Of a DNA stretch of 64,000 nucleotides, positions 53,779 through 64,000 are shown one piece after another. The position numbers and the translations under genes were made by a program. Source of the DNA: Bombardia bombarda (lineage: Eukaryota > Ascomycota > Sordariomycetes > Sordariales > Lasiosphaeriaceae); NCBI GenBank assembly GCA_030512295.1, contig JAULSR010000001.1, forward strand, positions 2,498,501-2,562,500, given 5' to 3'. How positions within the stretch are numbered: the stretch's first letter is position 1; each line of letters begins with the position of its first letter. Below the pieces are notes generated by a model. It had not been told where the DNA came from, did not search any database, and worked only from the letters and a program-made list of their open reading frames with translations.

Positions 53779-56700
53779 TCTTTTTTTTTCACGTTGTGGG
53801 TCTTTTTGCTGCGGGATTCTCTATCATCTCAGCTGGGGCGTATAGGAAGGAGAGGGGAGTGGCGGACCGGGCGACTGGACGACTTTCCTTTTTACCCTTG
53901 GGCTTTTCCCTCGTGAGCTACTAGGACATGGCTCACTTTTTGTGCAGGAAACCGAAGGACTCTTTCCACGTATACTTGGTTCTGTCTCCTATCCATGATA
54001 GATAAACTGGGTTTGATAGTGGTAGCTTCCGGGAGGAAGGTTGAGCGAATAACTACCTGGGTAACTGGCCAGCCAGCCAACTGCCTACCCAGTGTATTTT
54101 CTTGCGAGTGAGCGGGGCGCGCCCGAAAAGCCTATGAAGAGGAGGTCGAAAGGGAGCACACACGCATGACTTAATGATTTCTTTTTTACACACACAAGGC
54201 AGGGCAAGGGCCAGCACGGCGGAGGGAGGAGGCAATTTTGATTTATTTTTATTTTTATCTTTTTACGAAATGGGTGTGAGGTGGAGGAGTACAGCGAAAC
54301 AACAAATCAAGACGGGCATAGATTCAGCAATAACACCTCGTGCAAATTTACTTTACAGTGGTGGTGGGAAATTCCGGAAAGGCGGCGTTTGTGGGGGAGG
54401 AGGGAAAGGGGTTTCATGAGCTGGTACGTACTAGTTCTGGGTACTACATGCAGGTAGGTAAGCAGGCAGGCGCGCAGGCACAACTGTCTAGACCTACCTA
54501 GGTTCAGGAGGGTGCTTGGTAGATTAAATGGAACGCGTGTTCGTCTCGTTGCTTTGGTTGATGTTGTTGCGGTTGTTTGGTTGAAAAGTGAATAAGGTAA
54601 GTACGTGTGGTGTTGAGAGGAGTGGGTTCTTTTTTAGGATGTTGTGTGTAGGTACGTGAAGAATGTCAATCTCAGGAGTAGACTGGGGTACTGTGATGCT
54701 ATTGAAGATGAAAGTATCCATGGGTGGGTGTAATGTTGATGGAATAAAACCAAGACCGGTCTCGGGCTTTTTATTTGAAACCAGCACAGTCTCTTGTTTC
54801 TTGATAGTGACTTTCCCGTCTCGTCTATACTAGTAGACAACACGTACAGTCAAATTCTCCTAAAATACTAGATAATGAATTGAACATGGTATCTCATTGT
54901 TTCTATGATGTGGCATATCTGGGGGCTTATATGGACTCAGATGAAGGGCTTGAATGGCAATGGGCATGGATATTTTGGCGCAAGCTGATGGTTTTGGACA
55001 GGAGCAGTATGGGGATTTGAGTTGAGGAATATTTAACATAGGGAAAGCTCAGGACCAAGTACTATGATGAATAAATTGATATTGGGGCAACAAGATCCGA
55101 AACGATGCGACTTCTCAATCTGAACTCTCATCATGCCATTGCCCACACCTAGATAGTATTCCACCACTCGATCCTTGTATGGCCTGTACAACATGGCCTC
55201 AAATTGGCGCCCATATGGACGGAACTCGAGATATTCGGTGAGCACCCAGACAGCTACCGGGGCCTACTTGCCTACGTCATATAGACGAAGGAGAAACGGC
55301 TATGGGCGGCTGCCAAACACGCAGGATGTCATCTACGTAAGTAACCGCTGTACCTTACCTAGCTCGACACTTTATGTCCACGTCGTGGGGGTGATTCATG
55401 GTGTCTTGGAATATCCAGGAAGGAAATAGACGCTGTACAACGACAGGCGCCCTGTAAAGGTTCTTGACCGAGAAGGCCCCTTGACCTGGTGTGAATCAGG
55501 CAAGCGGTTTGGTCCTTCCTCGCAAACATCATGAACCGTGGTAGCTCGCTCCCCTGGGTCTCGAGGGGTCCGGGGCTCTGTTTCGGGGGAGAGGATGCTG
55601 GACGTAGGTGTTCTTAATCGCTATGTTTACACAAGATGTTTCGTAAATAACCACTACAGCCGAGACCAAAGGACTGCATACGTGTTACGCTTGGCCCTTG
55701 ATTGCTTCCTCGTTATCACGAAGCCTCGAGTATTCCATCAGATTGCACCATAGACAGGCGTGACTCCCGGATTCCTTCTTTCTCTCATCTTGCCAGAGCC
55801 ATGTTCATAGCACAACAATAAACCCCTCTTCTATTTCTTATTCAATGTTTTCGTCTCGCGAATGGGAACAACTCCTGAATTGCTGCAGCTGATCACCTTA
55901 GTGAGCTTGTCTGTTATGATCATACGATTTGTTTGTGTCATAGAGATTATCACATCTACCACAGTAATAGCCCGCTTCAAGACCAAGCAACCCCCTTGCA
56001 TGGCAAGTTCCTTGTGCTCCCGACACCCACACGCCCGCAAGAGGTCCGTGAAACCGAGGGTAAGAGAGGATATCGTCATCCCTGTACCCAGTTTCTTCCC
56101 TTGGCGCTTCCTGTTCATTGTCAACTGGTAATGATTTGAGTAACGAGAAACCGTAGCACGCCGAGCGGGTAGAAGACAATAGACAGGCGGGTTGAAGTTT
56201 GAGCTTGAGGCGTCAGCCACGTTCGAGACCATCACGATAGGCATCCGAATCGCTAGATGGCTTGTTTGCTGGGTTACCTGCACAGTATCCGATACTCACT
56301 TGCACTACATTGCCGAGTAGCCGCGAACCCCTGGGGACAGGGGAACGGGAGAACAGCCTGCTATTTCGAGATGGATTCGAGACAAAGAGGCCGCAAGAAA
56401 GGGTTGGACAATACTCCCAATCAGATGTTATTCCCGACCAGTCCCAAGAGCGGGGGATACGTAATTACTGTGTATACAAAGACAAAGGACGAAAGAAGGC
56501 GTAAGCCACAGAACGTGGCATAGCCAGGGCGTCTCAATCGATGACGACAGCTTGAGTCCGTCTGCCTGTCCTGAAACTCCGATGCCTGTGGTATCTTGTC
56601 TGCTCCGGAAGGAGAGACGGAATTTAGAACGATCTGTAAATCCAAGCTAAGAACAACAGAAGACTTCCATGTTCTCTTTTCGTGGCCTAGTTTATTCTTT

Positions 56701-58507
56701 ATTCCGCTCGTCTTCTTTTCTCGAGGTTCGCCGGTTTCGTCATGTGTGGAGAGATGGATGAATTGAAAACAATCAAGACCTGCAGACGGCACAACACATG
56801 ATTTGAAACGTTTCCATGCATGTCTCCCATGGCATCGGAAGCAGACAAGGTGGGACATAGCATGCGCCTCATTCATCCCAGACGGCTGGCTGGTTGGCCG
56901 CAGGGCTGAAGACACACACACCCAGGGAAGCAAGCCCGGGTGTTTTTTTCTGAGACGACTGAACCGCCTGAAGAAAAGGGGCGACTGAAAAGGTGGCTGT
57001 TGTTGCACGACAGGGACAATCGGGGTTCTCTCGGCTCGCGAAGATGAAAGATTGACCCAACCAAGGAGCTTTATGCCACGTCGGACAGAAAAATACTGTT
57101 ACATGAAAAGATGAAAATATTAGTACGGCCGTTGTCCTACCTACCTGGGGTAGTATGTAGGTAGGTAGCACCTGCCCTCGATCATTAGTACGCTCGAGGC
57201 ACGCTGTCGCTACGTGCCACACTGCACATATAGGTGCATACCACAGGCGGGGCATTTGCGAACTATATGCCACGAATGCAACATCTGTTATGATGGCGAT
57301 ACCGGCGCACTTGTCTGTTTGTCGGCCTTTGTTGCTTCGTGACGATTTATAAAAAGGCTTCATGTGACTGCACAGTGCACCGAGAGGACCGTCACATCGA
57401 GTACACGTTTGTGTCCAAGATGCGAGAAAACAAAACCATAAATATTCGTACCCACACACCTTTTCGGGAATCAGCAAGATCATCATGTAGAATATCCCGA
57501 TTTCGGGCCCGAGAAAATTTCAGGCTGAATAGGTAGGTAGGCAGACAACTGTAAGGAGCCAGCAGTACCGGCCGGTAGTATTTGCACGAGGGCGAATATG
57601 CCGCGAGAGCCAATAATATCCGGTGCGACGGGTTTTGGGGTTCCCAAAGAAATGGGGAGAAATGGGGAGGAAAGAAAACCACTCAATCCGGTGGCGTTTT
57701 GTCGTCCCAGAACCCCGTCCCTGGCGCTCGTGCGGGCGCACTGAAAGATACACACACACACACACACACGACCGATGGTAACCATGGTGAAGCAGACCGG
57801 TTTTCTTTGTGTTGGACTGTAGACGTCGGGTGTTGCACAAACGCAGAGGTAACGTAGGTACCTTACCTATACATGTTTCTAGCTTTGGCACAAGTACGAG
57901 TATCATGCACGTTCAAACAAGAACCACAGCCTAGACTGGTCATGATTGCATGGCATGCTGTCAAGGCTGTCTGCCGTTACCAAGGCGAAATCTGCAAAGC
58001 CATGGCTATGATGTGCCTGTCCGCCCTTCAGTCTTGAGCACCTGGACAGCTGGACACCTGTCGTCGGGCCGAGACCTTTTTCTTTTATCGGGAACTATCA
58101 CATTCTGACATAAGATGACGGTCAGAAGAGGGGCGGATGGAGGCGACGAGTCAGTCGGTTAGTCATGAGCGGCGCCGGTAAGTAGACTTAAAAACTTTGT
58201 CAACCCAAAGAAGAGAAAACCTGGGACCAAGCGGATGGATGCACAGGATTCTTGGGACGAAACCTACACCCCCAAAAAGGACGCATGGTCGGTAGGTGGC
58301 TGGCAACAGCGTTTGCGCCGTCCAGTCCGTGCCATGGGTGAAAAGTCGTTGGGAGGTCGAGCGGTGGTAAAGCTGTGGCACGAGGACGTAGGTAAACCAC
58401 TAGTTTATCTACCGCAAGCAGCGTGGGCCATCATCCATTGGCCAGGGGCATCAAACCTCGAAGCGCCTCGACCGAGCGTGCTTGTTGCTTGTTGGTACGG
58501 AAAAGAA

Positions 58508-58546
58508 GTGGTGGATCAAAGTGGTGGATCAAAGTGGTGGATCAAA
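58508..58546. repeat. Three tandem 13-bp units
   Basis: GTGGTGGATCAAA is repeated three times without mismatch (58508-58520, 58521-58533, 58534-58546). Confidence 0.9.
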
Positions 58547-59369
58547 GGCTAGTTTTAGAGGGAGGAGGACGAAGAGCCACCTAGAAACAGCCTGCCTGTC
58601 TGCCTGCTTCCATGGCGGCGGGCCGCCGTGGATTGATGGACAAGGGTGAATAAAAAATTTAAACACTGGGGTGGTGACCAAGAAAAGAGAGTCTCGCGCT
58701 CTTCTCGCCCTCTCCCGCTGTCTGATTTCGCTTCCCGCCCCGTAGGATGATGGGCGTGGGCGTCGTCGTCGTGTCTATCTTTCAGTCGCGAGTGCGACAG
58801 ATTTGAACATGGGCTGGGAACAGGTTAGGCGGGCTTCCATTGGCTTGGCTGCATCGAAGGGGTTGCCTACCGCCCGCCGGGACTGACAGGTGTAACGGGT
58901 CCCCTCAATCTCGACATGATTCAAGGTCCACACAGTTTCCATATAAAGTTGCCTACACTATGCCATTTGCAGTGTCAATTTGTTTGTGCAGAAAGCAAGC
59001 AGAAAGAGAAAGAGACGAAAACGGAACAGGCGGAAACGATGGATGATGGCCTGGTTGGCTGGCTTACTGAGACGAGACGGGTAGCTAAGGTGATTGTGCA
59101 CTATGGCCAAATCCATCCATCATCTCTTGGCCGCACACACACACCGGATGCTGCATGCACGCACGAGGCACAGCGAGGCACAGGCAACTGACATAACACG
59201 GATGATCAACACACACACACGCACACGCACACACGCACGCTGCACACACAACGGAGCACTCGGGACTAGACTGTGAACTGCACTAGCGCGGGTGCCCCGT
59301 GTTTGTGGGCGGCATCCGTCGTGTAAATGATTGAGTGCCAGAGTGACTGTTGAGTGTGTCTGTGTGGTG

Positions 59370-59376
59370 CAGCAGC

Positions 59377-59430
<54 letters not shown>
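59370..59430. repeat. CAG trinucleotide tract
   Basis: CAGCAGCGG followed by about 17 uninterrupted CAG units (59379-59430). It lies in the gene desert with no convincing frame for polyglutamine (or polyserine/alanine) in a real protein. Confidence 0.9.
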
Positions 59431-59431
<1 letters not shown>

Positions 59432-61432
59432 CTGGCTCAACTGGTGCCATGATTGTGCTGTGCTGTGCTGTGGTGGTGTGGGTGGTGGTGGTGACGCACG
59501 GACCAGAAGTATCCTTTGCAGTGGAACTTGGAACTGGGAACTTGGTTTGGTGTGCTGCGGTTGGCTGGCGTTAGGTAGGTAGCAGCTTGTGGCAGGTTGG
59601 GAAAAACTGGGGAGTGGTGCAGCACTGAGGTGAACCCCATTTGAACTGCCCGCCCGGGGACTGGGACTTGGGAAGGTAGGGAGGGGGGTGATTGCCCGGG
59701 TCATGTATGTCCATGCATGTATCTGCACAGTGCACAGTTCCCAGCAAAAGGTGAGGTACGTATCATGTCGGGTACGGGTGCGGACCCCACGGGTCATCAG
59801 TTTGTCTTATCTCGTGAGCTATCCGATGGGACGGGAAGAGAAGAGACTGGCTCGAGACCAAAAAAGGCTGCTCGCACTCTCACACAGAGTGTCCTGTTGA
59901 CGGCTCAAGTAGCCAGAAGACCCGGTCAAATCATAAATCTAGAGTCGTCATTTGAAGATTCCTCGGTCGCCTGAGTATTAGTTACCTGTTTTTCTTTTCC
60001 ATTAGTACAGCGCCAAACTGCGATGTCGTCGCTTCTTGTGGGAGCTGGGCCCGCGCGTGGCCCAGCGCTTCACCCAAGCGCTCGCCGGAACCTGGGGGCG
60101 GCCTAGGACCGTGGCGCCAGAAACTCGGGCTCGGCGCGTTTTCGGGGCAATGTGACTTCTCAGAACCTGTTCCTCGTACTGTGTATATGGAGACAAGATT
60201 GTGCGTTCCTCAACGCTAGAAGAGGGAGAAATAGCAGTGACTATGTCCACCATGTCATACAAAGCATATATCGCTTCAATGTTTGGGAGAGCTGCGAGTA
60301 TAAAATTGGTAAACCGCTGTCCCAGATACGATGCAAACCCAAACTTAGAGTTAGCCCCTATTAAAGCGTCAACCGTGAGCTAGTAGCGATCTTTGGTGGG
60401 TTTTATCCAATGTAACCAGTATTCCTGCAGACATGCACACTCCTCTTGCCCCAGTCAGGAGGGGTGATAATATGGTTTACATGCCTCGGGAGCAGGTTAC
60501 TGCATCAGTGGCGTTTTGACATTGATGTCTTTCCCGGTTTGACTTGAAAACTCTCCCCAGCTGCATGCAGCGCTTTGCAAACATAGGCTGAATGAAATAA
60601 CGAGTGCCGCGATCAGGGATGGTTTGGGCGTTGCCGGACGGGACGGCATTACTAACAAGGGGACGTTTAAGTGAAGGGCCTTCAGGGCCCAAGACAACGA
60701 TTCATCTTTCGTCGGCAGGTGCAAGTCCATGTCGCCATCGTAAGGTTTGTCGCACTCGCAACGAGGGAAACGGTAACTGAAGATCCACTTGTCATTCAAG
60801 ATCGAATCCGCCCCGACAAGTACCAGGGTCGGCCGGGTCCTCCATTTTAAACACGCGTCCACTTCTTTCTTCCCAGGTCGCTCCCTCCAATTCAATCTCG
60901 GGCGGACGCCAAGCCCAGATCTCCAAGTCGAGTCATGCGATTCCGCCATCCACTAAGAGGACAGGGCCCTTGCCCTTCGGGACTGGTTCGTTTGCTAGCA
61001 TTTGGAGTTATGGTGTCCGTGCTGAGCCTGGTTGCACGACTCCTTCGAGCGCCTGCGTCCGTTCAATCAACGGCGTTAACGACAGAGCAAACGAGATTGG
61101 GCGGGATTTGCTGCACAATTTGTTATTATGACCCGCCGGTGATTTCCGCAATCCTCGGTGTCCTACCTGGTCGCACGGGTGTGTTTGACCACAATCGTAG
61201 GCATCAAAATATGCCGAGAGTTTCTCAAGCAGACCACGTTCTCGCATCCCCGGGTTTTCAACGGTGAAGATCTCACGGAACCGTGTGGGCAGGACCTTGC
61301 GACACTGTATACACTTCTGGATGTAGATGCCGAAAGGCAACCATGGGTACCTACTTCTTCGATTGAGTCTGCTTGACAGCCTGACACTCGATTGGTGTGA
61401 AGAGTTGATGGGAGGTAGGCATCGAGTGGACG

Positions 61433-61482
61433 AGCCAGCCAGAGCCAGCCAGAGCCAGCCAGAGCCAGCCAGAGCCAGCCGC
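61433..61482. repeat. 10-bp tandem repeat, five units
   Basis: Five near-perfect copies of GCCAGCCAGA (last one cut to GCCAGCCGCC). The frame on the minus strand produces a repetitive Trp/Leu/Ala stretch that should not be taken for a gene. Confidence 0.85.
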
Positions 61483-62852
61483 CCAGGAAGTGACCCACGG
61501 CAGAACCTAAACCCCGGATCAAAGGCGGAGCCATCTGTCCAACAGGAAGACATGAAGCGACTCCAAGGCCCAGGGGAGGGTTAGAGTGTGGGTGGTTTGG
61601 GTGGCGGAGAAACGGCATTACGCCCAGATGGGAAGTCTTCATCCATAGCTTATCTACAAACTCATACTGTGTCGCACCGTCTGGGTCACCCGTGTGAGCC
61701 GTGGCCGCTGAGCCGGGAGTGCCATTCCGCCAATGAGCGGCAGGAAAAGCGGGGCCTGAGGACTGGGACACCAGTCAGAGCTTCGAACGAGGCCACTCGA
61801 GAGGGTCCTGGTCGCTCCGTGCAGAGTCACTGAACTTCAAACTGTGCGTGCACAACAGAGAAGGGACGACCAAAGATGACCAGACTAAAACGGGGGTAGG
61901 GAGAGGAAAGGCCTCCACTTTAGATGCAACTTCCTATGCACGGGCTGTCACATCTCGCCCGCGCTCATTTCCACACCTGCTGCTGCTGCTGTCGCCTTCT
62001 TCCTTTCTCCTGGACCACCCTGCAGGTGCAGTCATCCTTTCTCTCTCCATTCGCCTTTGCTCTTTCCATTGTTGCTGCTTTGTGCACTCGGCCAGCTTGA
62101 GTTTGAAAGCGTAACGCATTCTGTTCGTCGACAATCGTCCAAAAACAGATGCTAGACGAGACCCGACGGCCTTAAACCACGGACGGCATTTGGGTTATAT
62201 ACAAAGCTACCTGAGGACTGTGCAGAGACGGGCTCCCAGTGGCTGAGACGAACCGGACGACGCTAGTTCATTGCGGGCGCCCAATAACATCGGACCCGAC
62301 CAAGCATTTCAGCTACCACACTGCTGTACCGTCGCTCTGGTTTCTGGAAACTTGGGCCCTCCCCCCAGCCATCCACTCTGTCCCCCAATCTTCCCCGTTC
62401 CTCACTATTTGCTTCTCAATATCGCAGAACTTGCTCTCGTCCTCTTCGTAGAATTCTCGGCGCGAGATTCTGCGCCGACCAAACGACGACGGTTCAACGG
62501 TGCCAGGTCTTTTATTCTCTGCATCCAAATATCATAACGAGGTGTTGTTGTTAGGCCTCGAGATTGTAAGTGGCGACGCATATCATTGAACATGCATCTA
62601 CGCTTGCCCTCCCATTGAACATGGCTTGTCCTTGAACTCTGCAACCGTGACATCTTTCATACAGCGCGACAATGCTAATATTTGACGTCTAGTTGGCTTG
62701 TTAAATCATTTCGATAATTTCAAGTGTCTTAATACAGCTGTGAACAATCGTGTTCAGACAGCGACCTAGATTCAGAATTTAAACGGAGAAGCTTGTTTTC
62801 CAGCAAACGGTTTAAATAATAACCACTCGCTCAAACGCACAAACCGCGGAAA

Positions 62853-64000
62853 ATGGGTGCACAGGTTGTCGCAGCCTCTGCCCATGGCATGCCAACTCAT
62901 GAGAGCGAAGCAAACCCGCCTCATGTCGTCGACCGGTATACCAAAGGCGGTCGCAGACTGTGGTACTGCTTGAAAGTCATTCAGCAGCCTGAACGCGCGA
63001 GAGCATGCGGCTCGGGTCCTAAGTGTCAGTGAATTTCATCGCATATCTATGGCTTTCATCTAACGTCTCTTCAGCATCGGCCGATCGTCGCCCTGTTGAT
63101 CCGCCCCCAGTGGTTGAGTTGCGCATCTATGAAGGTCAGACTTGGGATCTGGCACAGGATAAGGATATCACGTTCTTGTATAACGCAAACTTCTTTCTCT
63201 ATGCAACTCTCGAACATGCCCGTGTAATGGCTCATGGCCGAGTCCAAACACCTGCAGCAAACACACCACCCGTGTTGACAGGTATGCCGGTATCCGGCAT
63301 GGCATACCTCGACCGACCCCAAGAAGCCGGCTACTTCTTGTTTCCAGATCTTTCGGTGCGACATGAAGGCCGCTACCGATTGACCTTCAACCTTTACGAG
63401 GAGACCAAGGAGGAAAAGGATAAGGACCACGACAGCCCCGACTCGAAGCCTACCGCACCTGGCATGAGCGCTGCGACTGGTGGCTCTTTCGACTTCCGAA
63501 TGGAGGTGAAGTCGCAGGACTTTGTGGTCTACAGCGCCAAGAAATTCCCTGGATTGACCGAGAGCACAGCTCTCAGCCGTGTGGTGGCAGAGCAAGGGTG
63601 CCGCGTTCGCATTCGACGTGATGTGAGGATGAGACGCCGCGACGGCAAGGGTGGCGGTGACTACGACAATGGCGATGACGAGTTTTCCCGCAGGAGGAGG
63701 ACTGCCACACCGGATTCGCGACCTGCCGACCCATACCGAGCACGCTCGATGAGCGGCAGCGTTGAGAGAACGCCGTATTCCGCCGACTCGCAGCGCCGAC
63801 CATCCCATGCGGACTACCCGCCGCAGTTCCCTGCTCAGAATGCATCGTCGGGCGGCCATCTCCAATTCCTTGGTGGGAACTCTAACTCTCAGTACCCGGC
63901 TCAACCCCAAAGCTTTGCACAGCCGCCGTCGGTTCCCGCCTCGCCGGTTTATCCGCCAAGCCAAGGGGCAGGGTATCCTGGACAGTCATCGTATCCTCCT
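62853..64000 (+). CDS. veA: Velvet protein VeA, 3' end beyond the window
   Basis: Exon 1 is 62853-63024; the intron (GTGTCAGT to TTCAG) ends at 63074; exon 2 runs open past 64000, giving at least 366 residues. The velvet domain spans ~25-235 with VIQQPERARACGSGPK, DITFLYNANFFLYATLEHAR, MAYLDRPQEAGYFLFPDLSV, HEGRYRLTFNLYEETKE, YSAKKFPGLTESTALSR and EQGCRVRIRRDVRMRRR. The last block also holds the nuclear localisation signal. VeA works with VelB and LaeA as a light-responsive regulator of development and secondary metabolism in filamentous fungi. It is VeA rather than VelB or VosA because the split velvet N-terminus, the RRDVRMRRR block and the following Pro/Gln/Ser-rich tail fit. The PEST and C-terminal region lie outside the window. 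The unusually long gene-free upstream region is notable. Confidence 0.95.

Larger units (their letters stand above)
53779..62852. other. 9-kb gene desert upstream of veA
   Basis: I find no credible coding sequence over ~9 kb on either strand. Open frames are short, with biased compositions and no domains. Simple repeats are dense: (CAG)n at 59379-59430, CA runs near 57752-57769 and 59205-59255, a 13-bp triplet repeat at 58508-58546, a 10-bp repeat at 61433-61482, and many TAGGTAGG/CCTACCTA words (for example ~54452, 57136-57165, 57531-57542, 59573-59583). It may contain long untranslated exons or non-coding transcripts of veA or hsf1. Nothing there can be annotated with confidence. Confidence 0.5.

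Noticed and set aside
56421..57008. 195-codon minus-strand frame in the gene desert
   Set aside because: No motif, no splice structure and biased composition.
59120..59797. Cys-rich 225-codon frame over the CAG tract
   Set aside because: The poly-Cys block is only the translated repeat, and no start or domain is credible.
61163..61771. 202-codon frame with repeated Trp-Leu-Ala-Leu-Ala
   Set aside because: Generated by the 10-bp tandem repeat at 61433-61482.
53779..62852. tRNA or 5S rRNA genes hidden in the desert
   Set aside because: I scanned for B-box-like GGTTCGAATC words and 5S-like starts and saw none. A covariance-model scan would be decisive.
63071..63964. 297-codon frame on the minus strand opposite veA
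   Set aside because: It is the antisense shadow of the conserved velvet exon.

Overview
The window is nuclear DNA of a filamentous ascomycete. Genes are interrupted by 50-120 nt introns with GT(A/G)NGT donors and CTAAC-like branch points. The conserved proteins (velvet protein VeA, UstYa-like proteins, a TOM1/HUWE1-type HECT ligase, V-ATPase subunit B, heat shock factor) are of Pezizomycotina type. A Sordariomycete, perhaps Sordariales, is my inference from protein flavour and not from any search. I noticed no tRNA, rRNA or CRISPR array.

Layout. 0-10.3 kb is an accessory, repeat-rich end. It holds a broken LTR retroelement (gag fragment with two LTRs in inverted orientation), an APH-family kinase-like gene, a 4 x 30 bp minisatellite, a DUF7924-type gene, a chromodomain fragment, an F-box gene, an AT-rich patch and two more LTR copies. 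The APH-like and F-box genes are each preceded by the same ~200 bp repeat, in opposite orientations. 10.3-14.8 kb is a compact locus of three UstYa-family (DUF3328-like) membrane proteins and one small secreted peptide, resembling the gene content of fungal dikaritin-type RiPP loci. An identical 11-mer, CCCGGTCCGAG, lies upstream of all of them. Three of the four genes look damaged: one stops next to a solo LTR, one carries a 2-nt frame break, and one carries a 13-bp insertion.

16.5-53.8 kb is conserved housekeeping sequence: a Gyp5-type TBC Rab-GAP, ribosomal protein eS8, a 4,131-residue TOM1-like HECT ubiquitin ligase, ribosomal protein eS6, DPH1 (diphthamide synthesis), CTF8 (alternative clamp loader), a secreted aldose 1-epimerase, V-ATPase subunit B, the cyclophilin CWC27 (spliceosome) and heat shock factor. 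These belong to separate core processes (translation, ubiquitin, replication, vacuole acidification, splicing, stress) and show no operon-like logic. 53.8-62.85 kb is a 9-kb stretch with no credible gene, rich in simple repeats, which ends at velvet gene veA, cut by the window edge.

Main point of interest: the 10.3-14.8 kb UstYa/peptide locus with its shared promoter 11-mer and its lesions. It is a candidate decaying RiPP-like cluster. All exon boundaries are my own reading of splice signals, checked by keeping the frame open and total CDS length divisible by three.
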